Shown one piece after another: positions 1-11,900 of a stretch of DNA of 64,000 bases. Made by a program: the position numbers and the translations under genes. Each line of letters starts with the position of its first letter. Positions within the stretch are counted from its first letter, which is position 1. The notes under the pieces are model-generated. The model had not been told where the DNA came from. It saw nothing but the letters and a program-made list of their open reading frames with translations, and did not search any database. Origin of the DNA: Welwitschia mirabilis (lineage: Eukaryota > Gnetophyta > Gnetopsida > Welwitschiales); NCBI GenBank assembly GCA_051453625.1, contig JBOZIK010000001.1, forward strand, positions 228,147,135-228,211,134, read 5' to 3'.

Positions 1-229
1 TTTACCATTCAAGGCTAAAATTATGAAGGATTAAAACAAAAAAATTATATTATAGCTATTACAACATGAAGAGACTTTTAAGCATAATATTTTTTAAAAA
101 ATAATTTCATCTTAATAATTACAATAACTACATTAACGTGAAGACTCCATAATAACAAAATTATTTTAACTTATTATTATTATCTTTTAAAGCTAATCTT
201 TGAAACTTAAAAATATGGGTGTCACATTA
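1..229. other. AT-rich flank, unassigned
   Basis: AT-rich sequence before the first LTR. I see no open frame, repeat unit or RNA gene. It could be the tail of an older retroelement, since the family's 3' tails are similarly AT-rich, but nothing specific supports this. Confidence 0.3.
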
Positions 230-1465
230 TTTTGTGATACCAAATTGTATGTTTTTTATGAGGTATTTTGATTAGTTTTTTAGGACATTTAGACAAGTTT
301 ATGCACAAAATGATGATTATTTAGAGTCAAGGAAAAAATCCATAAAAATGAAAAAATACTAGCACTTTTAAAGGCATTTTGAATTAATTCTAATACATCA
401 CATTCTGGGGAGGAGTGAATGTTCTACAAAGCAAAATTTACTAAATTCGAGATCTTGAATAAGGTTGTCATCCTATCTATCATTTGGATAACAGACCAAG
501 ATGACACCACTTACATGCTGATCAGGAGGCTGACTAGAGCAATATCAAGGCTAAATATAGAACTCTCTTTATGTGGCATCATCCCCATCATTGTCTAGAT
601 GATATACATGATGATAATCTAATTTTAGTTAATGTACCAAGCCTGACCTAACTTGTGCAATGGGTTATGCACTTTATATGTTCTATTAGATTTTGGTTAC
701 ATCTATTAGATTTGCTATTTTTGAGTCTATAATTGTTAATAAATACCACTTCATCCTTGACTTTAATCCTCTTCATTATACTATAAATTCTCATAATAGG
801 AGATTGAAGGGCTAGAGATCCATCTATGAGTTATAGAGAGGGGTCTTCTTAATGTTGGGCTATGTCTCCTTCATTGAGGCACTACTACTTTATAACAAGA
901 TGTTGGTTTTACTTTTAATATAAATCTTCTTTTAGTTTTATTATATTCATGTTTATGTTCCTTATGGTTTATGTTGCTTATAATTCCATGATAGCTTCAT
1001 TTGTGATATAGATCAAGAAGGACAATCTTTATTAAGGTTGAAATCATTAGTTTAGGATCTTGCATTACATTTTATATTCCTTAAATTAATCATTACATGT
1101 TTTTCATATTCTATTCAATGTACTTAATAGCTTAGATTAGTTAGGATTAGCAATAGTTTCATTAATTGATCTAGGTTATGTAGGGCCGACCTTGGTGATA
1201 GAGATTTAATAGTTGGATAGATGTTGCATTTAGAGTAGAATGCATTTGCATTTGCATTATGTGTTTACTTTTCTTTCATTGTTGATTTTCATTTAAACCT
1301 TTACTCCATGAAAAGTAATTCTCTTTCTTCTCATCTTGTGCCTTCAATGGATTACAACATTTGGGTCTATCCCCCATCTATATTAGTGTGTTATTTTATG
1401 CATATATTTATGATTGAAAAGCTTTAATAAAGGATGTAATATTTACATAAATACACATCATAACA
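230..1465 (+). repeat. LTR 1, Athila-like Ty3/gypsy family
   Basis: Long terminal repeat of about 1236 bp. It aligns with the LTRs at 4592-5827 and 21804-22957 and more distantly with those at 35114-36061 and 46661-47761. The start corresponds to TGTTGTGATGCC in the best-kept copies and is slightly decayed here; the end is ...CATCATAACA. Three bases later lies a tRNA-Asp type primer binding site, which fixes the LTR as the 5' one of a plus-strand element. A conserved TTAATAAATA lies at 736-745. A palindromic core (ATCATTGTCTAGATGAT) lies at 587-603. Confidence 0.88.
736..745 (+). promoter_or_regulatory. Conserved TTAATAAATA in LTR 1
   Basis: The same 10-mer occurs at the matching place in four LTRs of this family (736, 22310, 33459, 47166). 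It could be the TATA box of the LTR promoter or, because it contains AATAAA, the polyadenylation signal. The sequence alone does not decide. Confidence 0.4.
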
Positions 1466-1468
1466 TCT

Positions 1469-1486
1469 TGGCACCATTACCAAGAA
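1469..1486 (+). other. Primer binding site, tRNA-Asp type
   Basis: TGGCACCATTACCAAGAA, three bases after the LTR end. It matches the Athila-lineage tRNA-Asp primer site TGGCGCCGTTGCCGGGGA except for G-to-A transitions. This is where reverse transcription would start. Confidence 0.85.
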
Positions 1487-2159
1487 AGGCCATAAGGAGT
1501 TCGAGTATTGTTGTTACCAAAATAAGTGCTCTGGATTTTTGTGATAGCATGGTATTTTTACTATAAATATCACAATTTTCTTTTAATATTTTTTTCATTG
1601 TTTTCATTTTTTTTTTGCATTTTTTGAGCGTGTTATCCTATCTGTTATCCAGAAAACATAAGTGGATGATGACCTAGGGTTAAGGTTTTCTGTTTTTTTT
1701 TTAATGGGTTTGTTGTCAATTTTATATCATTTAATAAGTTGATATCATTTACTCTATTATCAGATTACACACGAAGATGACTAATAATAGGTTCTTATAC
1801 TAGTTTTTAGTGGTTCTATTTTTTTATTTTCTATTTTTAATTTTTTGGTTATTTGGGATATCATCTAGATGATAATGAGATGACATACTGGTAAAAATTT
1901 TGCAAACATGTAGGAACATGATAAAATCTAGTGTAAAGCTAAAATATCTAAGGGAACAAAGCTTACTTAAAAAATATTAGAAAAGGCTTACTCAATAAAG
2001 AATAATATATAGGTATGCATATCCAAAGTATGTAATTTCCAAGATTTAAAAAAACATTTTTTTGCTTTTGTGATTTTAGAACCAAATTTTTCAAATAGTA
2101 TTAGTGAAAATAATAGAATAGGAGGAAAAAATTTTACCCTCTTCTAATTAATGAGTAGC
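1487..2159 (+). other. Untranslated leader of the first Athila-like internal region
   Basis: AT-rich leader between the primer site and the gag-like ORF. It carries inverted TTATCC/GGATGA-type words around 1627-1670 like those in other leaders of the family. No open frame of note. Confidence 0.6.
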
Positions 2160-3960
2160 ATTACTTAATACAAACATGATAGAACCCTCTAGTTCAAATG
2201 CAAATGTTACTGTAGAAGAGATAATTGCTAGAAGGAGGCATGAAAGAGAAGAATCTTGTAACTTATCTTCTAATGATAATCTAGAACTTTAAACTAAAAA
2301 TTATTCTTGTTCATCCTTCTTGTTCACTACTAAGAATAATGATAAAAGACCACTAAAAGAAATATTAGCTAAAATGAGAGCTAAAGAAATGTGGAGAAAA
2401 CATAAAAATTCTAAGAATAATGGAAATAAAACACTTAAAGAAATGTTTCAAAAACAATTCTGGGGAACTTCAAATAATATTGGGACTAGAACCCCTTCCT
2501 CTTTTTAAACTTATTACTGTTCTCCTCCATATTTTCAAACTCTAAATGAAAATGATAATGATGATTTATAACATTTTATAACTTTCACCTCATCTAGTAA
2601 AACATCCTACAATCATTTTAGTGAATCCAAACTATCTCTTATGTGTCATTATGAAGAACAACTATCTTCCATGAGTTATTATGAGCAACAATCATCTTTC
2701 ATTATTTATTATAAAGAACAACCATCTTTGATGAATTATTACAAAGAATAAGATTCATCCATCACAAGTTACTATTAAGAAAGAAATAACTCAATAATAG
2801 AAATGCTTAAGAAAATGAAAATAAGGCAAGAAAATACCAATAAGAACTTAGAAAATTTGATTAAGATGTTTCAACAAAATTTATTACAAATTCAACAATC
2901 TCAAGGTTCTTTTAAATAATAAACCTATTCTACTACATTCCACTTTGACAAACATGAGAAAAACTATGAAATAATAAGTAACAATAATTCTTGCTTTAAT
3001 ATAGAAAATGAAAGTATGAATCAACCTACAACATTAAACTTATTATGAGATGGATAACAAAAGAAAAATAATAATGATTCAACTCCATTATTTAACAATG
3101 AGGATGAAGATGATTATTACTTAGATGATGAGCTAGGTTATAATCCCATTCAATTATTATTAGAAAATAAAGTTGAAACAAAAGACTTAACTCATGAAAA
3201 TATAAAAATTCTTTAATCTATAATAAAAATAATGATCACATTTTTCCTTCTAATGAATCTAATGAAGCAAAACATAATAACATGCAACAAAATAATGAGG
3301 ATGGTGAAGATGATGATGATGATATTAAAATATTAGATCATATCCCTGGATTTACTTACTTTATGATGAGGATGAAGGAGTTCAATCTTTAAAAGAAGTT
3401 CAAAATATGAGATTAAGAAAAAATTTAAGTAATGAACCAAAATCAATGGAGAATTTACATTATGAGGGGATTCATTCATCCCTATCATCTGGACGATAGC
3501 CTAAGATGATAGTTAGTAATAGCAACTCAACAATAAAAAATAAGGATTATAGTTTAGACTTAATAAAATTATTCAACAGAGAGGAAGAAGAGCCAACTCA
3601 AGAAATATCAAAACATCTTCCATTACATAATGAGAACTTTTCTTTCTATAATATTTTTAATGATCTTTTTGAAGAATCCATCAAGTTAGAAAATGAAAAT
3701 AATCTTTAACAAAATAATAATGAGTTCAATAAAGAAGAGCAAGATACAGTTAATGATATTGAAAAAAACAATGAAGAAGAGGGAGATATTATCAAAGAAT
3801 ATAATGAAGAAAGTAAAGATAGAATTCAACCAAGTAATGATGAAGTCAGAAATAAGGAGGAGAGGAATAAAGAAGAACCAATTGAAAATCAAATAAACTT
3901 AATGAAGAATAAACATATAACTTCTAGTGAAATAAACCAACTTAAATAGTTTACTTATGC
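2160..3960 (+). pseudogene. Broken gag-like ORF, first copy
   Basis: Remains of a long plus-strand ORF in the place of gag. Readable stretches (2320-2508, 2640-2920, 3506-3709) encode a Lys/Asn-rich segment with the words KEILAKMRAKEMW, then a 10-residue tandem repeat. These are followed by a likely coiled coil (MLKKMKIRQENTNKNLENL) and a strongly acidic part (NNEDEDDYYLDDELGYN). It is broken by many stops, several at positions where CAA or CAG would give Gln, and by frameshifts. The same protein is encoded, equally broken, at 6733-8340. I could not see a Retrotrans_gag core, zinc knuckle, protease or RT in this internal region. It may be the N-terminal part of gag, or an extra ORF of a non-autonomous derivative. 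Function is not assigned beyond position in the element. Confidence 0.55.
2638..2785 (+). repeat. 30-bp in-frame tandem repeat in gag-like ORF
   Basis: About 4.5 diverged copies of a 30-bp unit coding for ten residues of the type YYEEQLSSMS: HYEEQLSSMS, YYEQQSSFII, YYKEQPSLMN, then YYKE-stop-DSSIT. The homologous place in the second copy (about 7055-7090) holds only one unit, so unit number has changed within the family. Confidence 0.75.
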
Positions 3961-4092
3961 TTCTCCAATACTTTCACTTGTACTTTCATGCAAAACCTTA
4001 AATGGCATCCCTCCTTCTACTTCCACTTCCACATTATCTTGTGATCTTAACAATGATAGCCTTTCTTCCTCTTTCCCATTTAAACATTTAAG

Positions 4093-4192
4093 NNNNNNNN
4101 NNNNNNNNNNNNNNNNNNNNNNNNNNNNNNNNNNNNNNNNNNNNNNNNNNNNNNNNNNNNNNNNNNNNNNNNNNNNNNNNNNNNNNNNNNNN
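4093..4192. other. Assembly gap (100 N)
   Basis: Round-number gap. Left of it is the end of the gag-like ORF; right of it is already 3' tail sequence resembling 42370-42500. The whole pol is therefore missing from the visible sequence: either deleted, or hidden if the gap length is a placeholder. Confidence 0.9.
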
Positions 4193-4591
4193 TTTTGGTT
4201 TAAGTTATGATGCTACTTAATCATCTTTAACTTGGTTCATGTTTAAATTTCATATGTATTAACATTATTAGGTAATATCTTATTTTAGGCATTATAGTGA
4301 AAATAATTTAATTCAATCAATCTTTAAATATTCAAATATCTATGCTAATATTCTTGATTACTTTGTTTAGAATTAATTATGTTAATTAGATGCTTATTAA
4401 TTATAATTTATTTTGTGTTTTGACTCTACTAATCAACCAATGCATTTAAAATGGTATTCTAAGTGCATTAAAATAATAATAATAATAATTAAAAAGAGAA
4501 TAAAATAAAAATTTAACCCTCCTTAAAGATATACCATGATCTCCTACCACAAGCAGATTAGGGCAAATTTCTTGAGAGGGGCTAATGCACT
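4193..4591 (+). other. 3' tail of first Athila-like internal region
   Basis: Resembles the 3' untranslated region following integrase in the element at 35114-47761 (words around TATGATRYYACYTAATCATCTTT). It ends in GAGAGGGGCTAATGCACTG and then runs straight into the LTR without the usual polypurine tract. Confidence 0.6.
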
Positions 4592-5827
4592 GCTAAATTA
4601 TATGTATTTAGTGGGGTGTTATGAGATATTTTATAGGACATTTATATAGGTTTAGATGCAAGTCTAAGGATTTTGAAGAATTAATGGAAGATCTCATAAA
4701 TATGTAATTTTTGTCATGATTAGAGGCGTTTAAAGCATATTCTGATACATTGTGCCTTAGAGGAAGATCACTAATGAAAAAGACTATCTTCTCTTTAGTT
4801 GGAAGGATAAAAAAGACTATCATACCCTCTATCATCTCCATGATAGGTAGGACAACAACACTATAGATGCCACATGGGAGTGCTAACATGGACTAGAGCT
4901 AGTACTGCTAAGTCATGGTTTCTAAAGGAGTGTCATCCCCATGATTGTCTCCATGACATGCAGAAAAATGAATGTAACATTTGATCCATTATTTCGTTGG
5001 TCATCCCCATGATAGATAGGATGACACTTGTAATTGCCATATGATCTTTATCCATTTTATCTATTTCTTTCTTGTAATTGAGTGCATTTGTTAGTATCTT
5101 GTGTGTAATAGTTTTGCTTCTTAGCCTTACAATAAAACCCTCCTCAACTCTCTTATCCATATTTGATGCATCAAATAGTCTCATGATAGGAGATCAAAGG
5201 GTGGGAGATCCATCTCATGAGTTGCAGAAAAATGTTCCCTTCGTGAAGGGTTATGCATCCTCCATTGAGGCTCAGCTATTTAAAACCAAATATTGGTTCA
5301 AATTTAATGTAAAACTCTATTTTATTTGTGTCTTTAGTTTTTTTATATTTTCCTTATTATTTATTTTGTGCTTGATATGGTGATAATTTCATTAATAATA
5401 TAGGTCTTAAGAATAGCCTTTAATAAGATTTAAGAAAGTAGTTTTAAATTCATTTTTAATTACCCTTTATTTGATTTACCTGATAGCTCAAGTTAGTCTT
5501 GATTAGTGATAGTCTTCTTGGCTGATTTAGGTTAAATAGGTTTGATCTTCTTAACACATTGATTCTATACTTGGATATGTTTTCATTTAGGTTTAATTGC
5601 ACTTACATTATATTACATCTTTAATTTCTTGCATTGCTCCTAAGTCTGGATATGATATTCTTTGAAAATCAATTCTCATTCTTCTTTTATAAGTCTTCAA
5701 TGGATTATGATATTTGGATTACTTCCATTCATACTGGAGTGTGTATTCTGCAATATATATATATATATATTTGTAATTATCAGGATTCATTAAGGTAAAA
5801 AGAATTATAAAAATATACATTGCAACA
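4592..5827 (+). repeat. LTR 2, Athila-like Ty3/gypsy family
   Basis: About 1236 bp, homologous to LTR 1. The first roughly 10 bases of the LTR (TGTTGTGATG) are missing: the sequence passes from a tail word to CTAAATTATATG. The end ...CATTGCAACA is intact and a primer binding site follows, so this LTR serves both as 3' LTR of the first unit and 5' LTR of the second. It contains an (AT)n run at 5752-5771. Confidence 0.85.
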
Positions 5828-5830
5828 TCT

Positions 5831-5848
5831 TGGTACCATTGCTAGGTA
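5831..5848 (+). other. Primer binding site, tRNA-Asp type
   Basis: TGGTACCATTGCTAGGTA after LTR 2 and a three-base spacer. It differs from TGGCGCCGTTGCCGGGGA by transitions at most sites. Confidence 0.8.
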
Positions 5849-6732
5849 AGACTATTAAATATAATAAGGATTGTCATCATTCGAGTCAGTAAATTAGATT
5901 TTCATTTGGTTATTTATTTGTAGCGATGTTGTATTTTTAATTAGTGATCATAAGTTTTTTATTTATAATTTTTTATTTTACGTACTCTATAATAACAATT
6001 ATCGTCCTCTTTGTCATCCCACAACATTGAGAATGAGAACATGGATTTCCTAGTCACTTTTTATTTGTGCATTTTTCTTTTAGTTTTTGTTTTAATAGTA
6101 GAATAGCTATCACATTCCATATCATCCCTGTGATAAGATAGATGATAGTTTTATTTTAGTTTTATACATCTATTTTTGGGTTATAACAAATTTTAGCTTT
6201 CTACTTTTTGTTTTTGTCATCTCCTATGTCATCCCCATGACTAAAAGGATGACAGTCTATGTGTCTATTTTTGGCTTTAGGCTTTCTACTAAATTTCTAT
6301 TTTTTGTTTGTTCTTTTAGTTTTTATTATCCTCTTTATTATTTTCATGACCATAAGGATGACTATTAGTTATTTTTAATTTCATTTTCTATGGTTTTTTA
6401 TTTGAAGGAGGTGATGATATGGTCAACTCGAGAAGGAAATATCAGAGAAAAATGGATGATAGAAGAAAAACATCAGAGAAGGATTGGTTAATCTTAAATT
6501 AGAGTTAGGAACAAAACCCCAGGTATGTACAATATCTCTTTTGAATTTTTTTTTTTTTTTTGAATTTGATTCCTTGAAAGAAAAGTATTTAGAAGATAAA
6601 GATAGCCATTAAAATATAGATAATTTTTATTAAAATGTAAAACATCAAATAAAAGAGAGCTTAATATTCATTGTATTCATATCTTTCTTATCATTTTGAA
6701 TTAGATTCTCTTTTTCCCATTTTTCTCAATTA
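5849..6732 (+). other. Leader of second Athila-like internal region
   Basis: AT-rich untranslated leader. It contains several inverted ATCATCC...GGATGA words (6120-6150, 6215-6262, 6335-6375) of the family's palindromic motif class. There is a T-run at 6547-6560. No coding signal. Confidence 0.6.
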
Positions 6733-8340
6733 TGAATAGTGATATAAGGATCCTTGAGGAAATTCTTTCTAAAAGGAGGAGAAACTTGAAAAATTTTTAT
6801 GATAATAGTAAGAAAATACTTTGAGAAATTTTTTTAGAAAGACGAAGAACAATACGAAATGGTGTTAAGAGTAGGAATTGGGATCATTCCTCTTTTCAAC
6901 CATCTTATTCTTTTTCCTTCTTCTTTTTAAACTTCATATAAAAATAACAATAAAAATTTTTCACATTTTAGGGATTTCATCTAATTTAGACAAATGTCCT
7001 ATAATTATCTTTATTAATTCCAACCATCTTCCATGCATAAATAAGAAATATATTCCATGAACTACTACGAGGAAGAACATGATTCAATGAAAGAAATGAT
7101 TGATAAAATGATAAATATACAAGAACATACTAATAAAAAACTAAAAGCTTTATTTGAGATCTTATAACAAATTATATTACAAACACTAGGTTCTTTTCTA
7201 ACAAAAAAACCTCAAACCTATATTTCTACATCCTACCTTTAGAAAAATAAGGAGAACTTATAAATAAATGATAATTATTTTTTATTTTAAATAGAATATG
7301 AAATTTTAAATTAAACTTTAACATCCTACTCATTACGAGATGAGAAAAGGAGAGATAATAATAACTCAACTCAATCTTTCAACATTAGGGATGAGGATGA
7401 CCATTTATTATATGATGATATTAAGGTATTAGATTATATCCCTAGAATTCATCTACTACTAAAAAATCTAGATGAACAACCCACTCATGAAAAATCTAAA
7501 ATTTATTTAATCTATGATAGATATAATGATTACATTTCTCCTTCTAATGAATTTAATAAATTCAAAAACATGCAATAAGATGATGGTAAAAATGAAGACG
7601 ATAATGAAATTGAAATATTAGATCATATTCTAGGTTTTCACTTACTTTGTGATGAGGATGAAGGGGTTCACCTTTAAAATTATCTTAACTTATGAGATTA
7701 CAGAAGAATTTAAGTAATGAAACAAAATTAATAAAGAAGAGTTAACTCAGTAACAGCACTTATCAACTAAAAAAGAGGATTATAGTTTAGAATTAACAAG
7801 ATTATTCAATAAATAGGGAGAAGAGTCAACTAAAAAAATATCAGAAAATCTTCCATTCCATAATGAAGACAATGATAACTTTCCTTTCTAAAATATTTTT
7901 AATGATCCTTTTTGATGAATTCACCAAGTTGAAAAATAAAATAATCCTCAATAAAACAATAAAAAAGAGGAAGATGAAATTAATGATATTGATAATGAAG
8001 AAGAGGAAGATATGATAAATGAAGAGAGCATTCAACTAAGTAATGATGAAGTCAATACTGAAAAGGAGAATAATAAAAAATAATTCAATTAAAAATCAAA
8101 TAGACTTAATGGAGAATAGACTTATAACTTTCAATGAAAAAAACTAACTTAAAGAGTCTCTACATGTTTCTCCATCTCTTTCACTTGTACTTCCATGCGA
8201 AACCCAAAATGATGCATTCTTCCTTCTACTTCTACTTCTACATTACCTTGTAATCTTGACAATGATAACCTCTCTCCTTGTTCTTGAAATTAATAAAACA
8301 CATCATCTTGAGGAATCTCCTCTAAACATCTCTCAAACTT
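6733..8340 (+). pseudogene. Broken gag-like ORF, second copy
   Basis: Homologous to 2160-3960 by order and wording. It opens with MNSDIRILEEILSKRRRN, then MNYYEEEHDSMKEM with a coiled-coil-like stretch at about 7055-7160. Acidic Asp/Glu stretches follow (about 7380-7640 and 7950-8080), and a Ser/Thr-rich part at 8160-8280 matches 3955-4080. It is broken by many stops and small indels. It keeps one copy of the ten-residue unit that is tandemly repeated in the first copy. No zinc knuckle, protease or RT could be seen. Identification as gag rests on position after the primer site and on similarity of the two copies, not on a recognised domain. Confidence 0.5.
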
Positions 8341-8731
8341 TTCCTTTAAAACTTCATGTGCTATAAAAATAAACATCTTTTTCTCTTTTGTAAAATAAAC
8401 TCTAACTTATTCTTTTAATGATTATCCTTTTTAAAAACAAGACTTGGGATATCTTAAAACTCTAAATTGAGGTAAATATTATATTCTTGATTCAAATCCC
8501 TGCTTAGATAAATGTTAATGAGATTCTTAGGTATGTTAAACATATATTAATCACTCAACCTATAAAGTTTATTTTAAAGCCTTGGATCTTAAGTTATACC
8601 ATTAATGTATTTCATGTTTAATATTAGGCTTTAAATGCAATTTATATTTCACATCCTTTATATCATGAGTTTGATAAGAGATTGTTTTTTCATAAGTTAT
8701 ATGAATTTTTTATCTCTTATATTGCTACCAA
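8341..8731 (+). other. Internal sequence left of the nested insertion
   Basis: Degraded sequence of the host Athila-like element. It continues on the far side of the nested element at 17971. No domain recognised. Confidence 0.45.
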
Positions 8732-8736
8732 ATATT
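8732..8736. repeat. Target site duplication ATATT (left)
   Basis: ATATT immediately before the TGTTACATCC start of the nested element. The identical ATATT at 17966-17970 follows its end. Confidence 0.85.
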
Positions 8737-9177
8737 TGTTACATCCTAAATTTTTAATGATCAAGACTTAAGTTTAAAATTATTTTGGTAAATGAGTTAA
8801 AAGAAAATGTAAAATTTTATAAGGCAAATATTTTATATTAATAGCTAATAATTCCATAATTATTATTTTGTGCCTTGGATTTATTCATTTAATTGTTCAT
8901 TTTAGAAAATTTCAATGAATTATGGAGTTGAAATTAAAATTATTAAAAATAGAGATGTTAGTTATTATTTTAAATGTTAAAGAAATTGCTATCATATTTA
9001 TGAAATATTTTTATTGCTACTAACATTTCATTATTTAATTATGGTAAGCATTATTATCATTTATTTATTTACACAGTCACTTAGCAAGGCAATGGAATCC
9101 TCACCACTTAATCACTTTCCTTTATGGTGTTTTGCCTTTATATTCTCATAACCCTTCACATTCCACCAAACCTTAGT

Positions 9178-9185
9178 TATAAATA
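9178..9185 (+). promoter_or_regulatory. TATA box of the 5' giant LTR
   Basis: TATAAATA about 440 bp into the LTR, kept in the other LTR at 14479-14486. It is followed by a pyrimidine-rich stretch typical of a plant transcription start region. If right, U3 is about 0.45 kb and R plus U5 about 3.4 kb. Confidence 0.55.
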
Positions 9186-10536
9186 GGATTCTCCTTCTTC
9201 TTTTACTTTGCTTTCATTTTTGGAAAACCTTTCACTACTGAATCTTAGAGCTTGGAAAAGCCTTGGATCCTTGTAATCTTCACAAGATCTTGAGATTCAT
9301 CCAAAAATTCAGTATGATTCTATGGTTTACTTTAATTTCTTATATGGTTTATGTACTTCCATCTATTTCTTGTATGTTCTAATTGATTCCTGCATCATTT
9401 TACATGTTTCATGTAAATCTTTTTTGTATGCATAAAATATTTTGTCTATGATTTCTATTCTATGCTTAAAAATTTGCTATGTAATCAAATCATGTGGATT
9501 TAGGAGCTAAACCACCTAAAGAAATCCTATTGGCCATGTGAGTGAGCTATCAAAGTGATCAGGGCGATGTTTATGACTCATCTAGTTGTGCATGACATGA
9601 TGTCCTATGGCTTAAAGGGGTTATCCCACCTAAAGAATTCCTATGATTCATAGGAATGATCCTCTAAATAAATGGGTATTTTGACACCCTTCGGATAGGG
9701 CATACTATTCATTATACATTTATGGTTTACTGAGACTTGGATATTTGTATCTCATCTATCGTATCTCATATGAGGTTTTGGTCATTTGATACTCTTAAGA
9801 ATCCCTTATTGAGCATTGGAAATCCCTTAACTTAAACCTTGTCATGGACCATACCGAGAACTATGAAGGTATAGTTCTCACACCATGCCTGTTGTGTAGC
9901 AAAGGCTTTAAGGAATGGGACAAAAAGAAGTTAAAGTTGAATGCCTTCTATGTGATTCTACATTTCTAGAAACATTTTATGTTTTTGAGCTTATATAGGA
10001 GCTAATCCTTGTGATCATACATTTTGAAAGATCTATGTATTTTGAGCTTTATATCTATGAAATAAATCTTGAACTTGTATAAATAATTTTTCCTAGTTTC
10101 AAGCTATTAGAGAATTTTTCTTATTTATATAGTGAATCAAGAATTCATTACAAATAGTTTAATTTTGAAAGAAATATTTGCTAAATATTATTTCTATCTG
10201 TCTTATTATAATTTTTTTTAAATGATAGTGTATCTTATTGTTATGATAATATGAGATCAAGTACAAATAAATTATTTTATATAATTTCCTAATTTCCTAT
10301 CAATAAATGAAAGATTGGGTAAGAGCCTAGTGAGGAATCTACATCCTCTTCTATTAAAACATTATAGGTTAGATTATGAATAACTTTGTGGTTGACACCT
10401 ACCTTCCAAATGCTAAGTAACGAATTGTAGTTTATCTTTTATTTTAGGATGCAAAGTATTAAAACATATTAGGATGTGAGTTTTAGACAACTTTATGAAT
10501 AAGGAATAATAGTGTAAAATTTATTTCGTTATTATT

Positions 10537-10606
10537 AGAACTCAAACTCAGGACCTAGTTTTCTTATCTTAATTCTAGTCTATTAACCAAGTAAGCTAGA
10601 ATTATG
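10537..10606 (-). repeat. tRNA-like (SINE-type) module, reverse, in 5' giant LTR
   Basis: Read on the minus strand it has a box A-like TAGCTTACTTGGTTAA (10583-10598) followed by a box B-like GGTCCTGAGTTTGAG (10541-10555), as in heads of plant tRNA-derived SINEs. The same module is in the other LTR at 15840-15910. Its tail and target duplications could not be defined. Confidence 0.5.
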
Positions 10607-11831
10607 ATTTAAGTAGTCAATAAATCCCTTCTTTGATAAGGTTGTTCAATTTGAATTGGATTGAGCATGACACTAACATTTAATAAAGAATTCATAAGGA
10701 TCTCCTCTCTTTCTGCTATATTGCTCTTAAAACCTCACCTCTAAGCACAACTAGACTACATGTCACATTTGGTTCTTCTATATGCTTGAACTCCTCCCCT
10801 CTCAGGTATTTTGGTAGGGAAATTGGACTAGGTAGCAAGTAATAAGTATAGTAAAATGATGAAAATGCTAAATGAAAGTTTGAGGGTGGTAAATCAAATG
10901 TAAGATGTATATCCAACTTACAAAACACATGCATAATAGTAATTATTTCATCTGAGAATGCATGTTTAATTTTAGGAAATCTTAACTAGCTATGCAATTA
11001 ATCACTGTAATGCTTTTTCCTTCATCAATGAACTCACCATAAAACATTCTTATAGTTTTAGTGTCTATTTCTTTACCCATTCCACTAGTGCCTTTGATCC
11101 ATAGGTAAATCTACCCTTTATGTTAGAGCTACAGTAAATGACATAAATTCTATTCTTTGCTCCTATAATAATGCTCTTATCATTTTAGTATCATTTATTT
11201 AAATAAATCTAAAATGCCTGTGTATTAAAATTTAATGCTAATACTATTTGTAAAATGCATAAACAATTAACGATTAAGCTTCCAAATCCTTGCGTTACGT
11301 TTATTTCTCCTTCTTTCTTTCTTATGAAGTGTTATTAATTGATCTTCTGCATTGTTTTTTCCATTCTTTTTATATCAAGCAACATGCTTTCTCCCATCTC
11401 TGTGCATTTTACTCCTTTCTTTTGTTTTTGGCACCGCACTTCTAATAGTGGGCATCATCTACATAACCTGCAATTTCTTCCTCAATCATCTTAAAGTGCT
11501 ATCTCGATGGCATTAATGCTTTAAGTTTTTGGTGTCATGAGGATGGTTGAATTATCAATTGAATGCAGTGTTACAAGTCTACACCTTCCTTCTCATGCTT
11601 TTGATGTCCACCATTGATGCTGTTCCTTGCAAACCTACTTTGTAAACATTATTTTCATTGTCCTTTTTTCTTTTTATCTAATATGCTCACACATCATACT
11701 ACAACCTCTCCCTAAGACTTCTATAATGACACAAAGAATGAGCCATATTCATGTTATCTAGCATTAAGATTTTAGTCCATGGTATCAGTAAGTTCATTTA
11801 TTAAGATGTGTAGTTGTTTAGTTCACCAAAG

Positions 11832-11900
11832 CAATGGGTTGGCCCAGTGATTAGATTATATGTTAATTAGCTGTGACATTATGGGTTTAACCTATAGTGA
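11832..11900 (+). repeat. tRNA-like (SINE-type) module, forward, in 5' giant LTR
   Basis: Box A-like TGGCCCAGTGATTAG (11840-11854) and box B-like GGGTTTAACCT (11883-11893), with spacing normal for an internal RNA polymerase III promoter. The other LTR has a better-kept form at 17142-17205. Confidence 0.55.
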
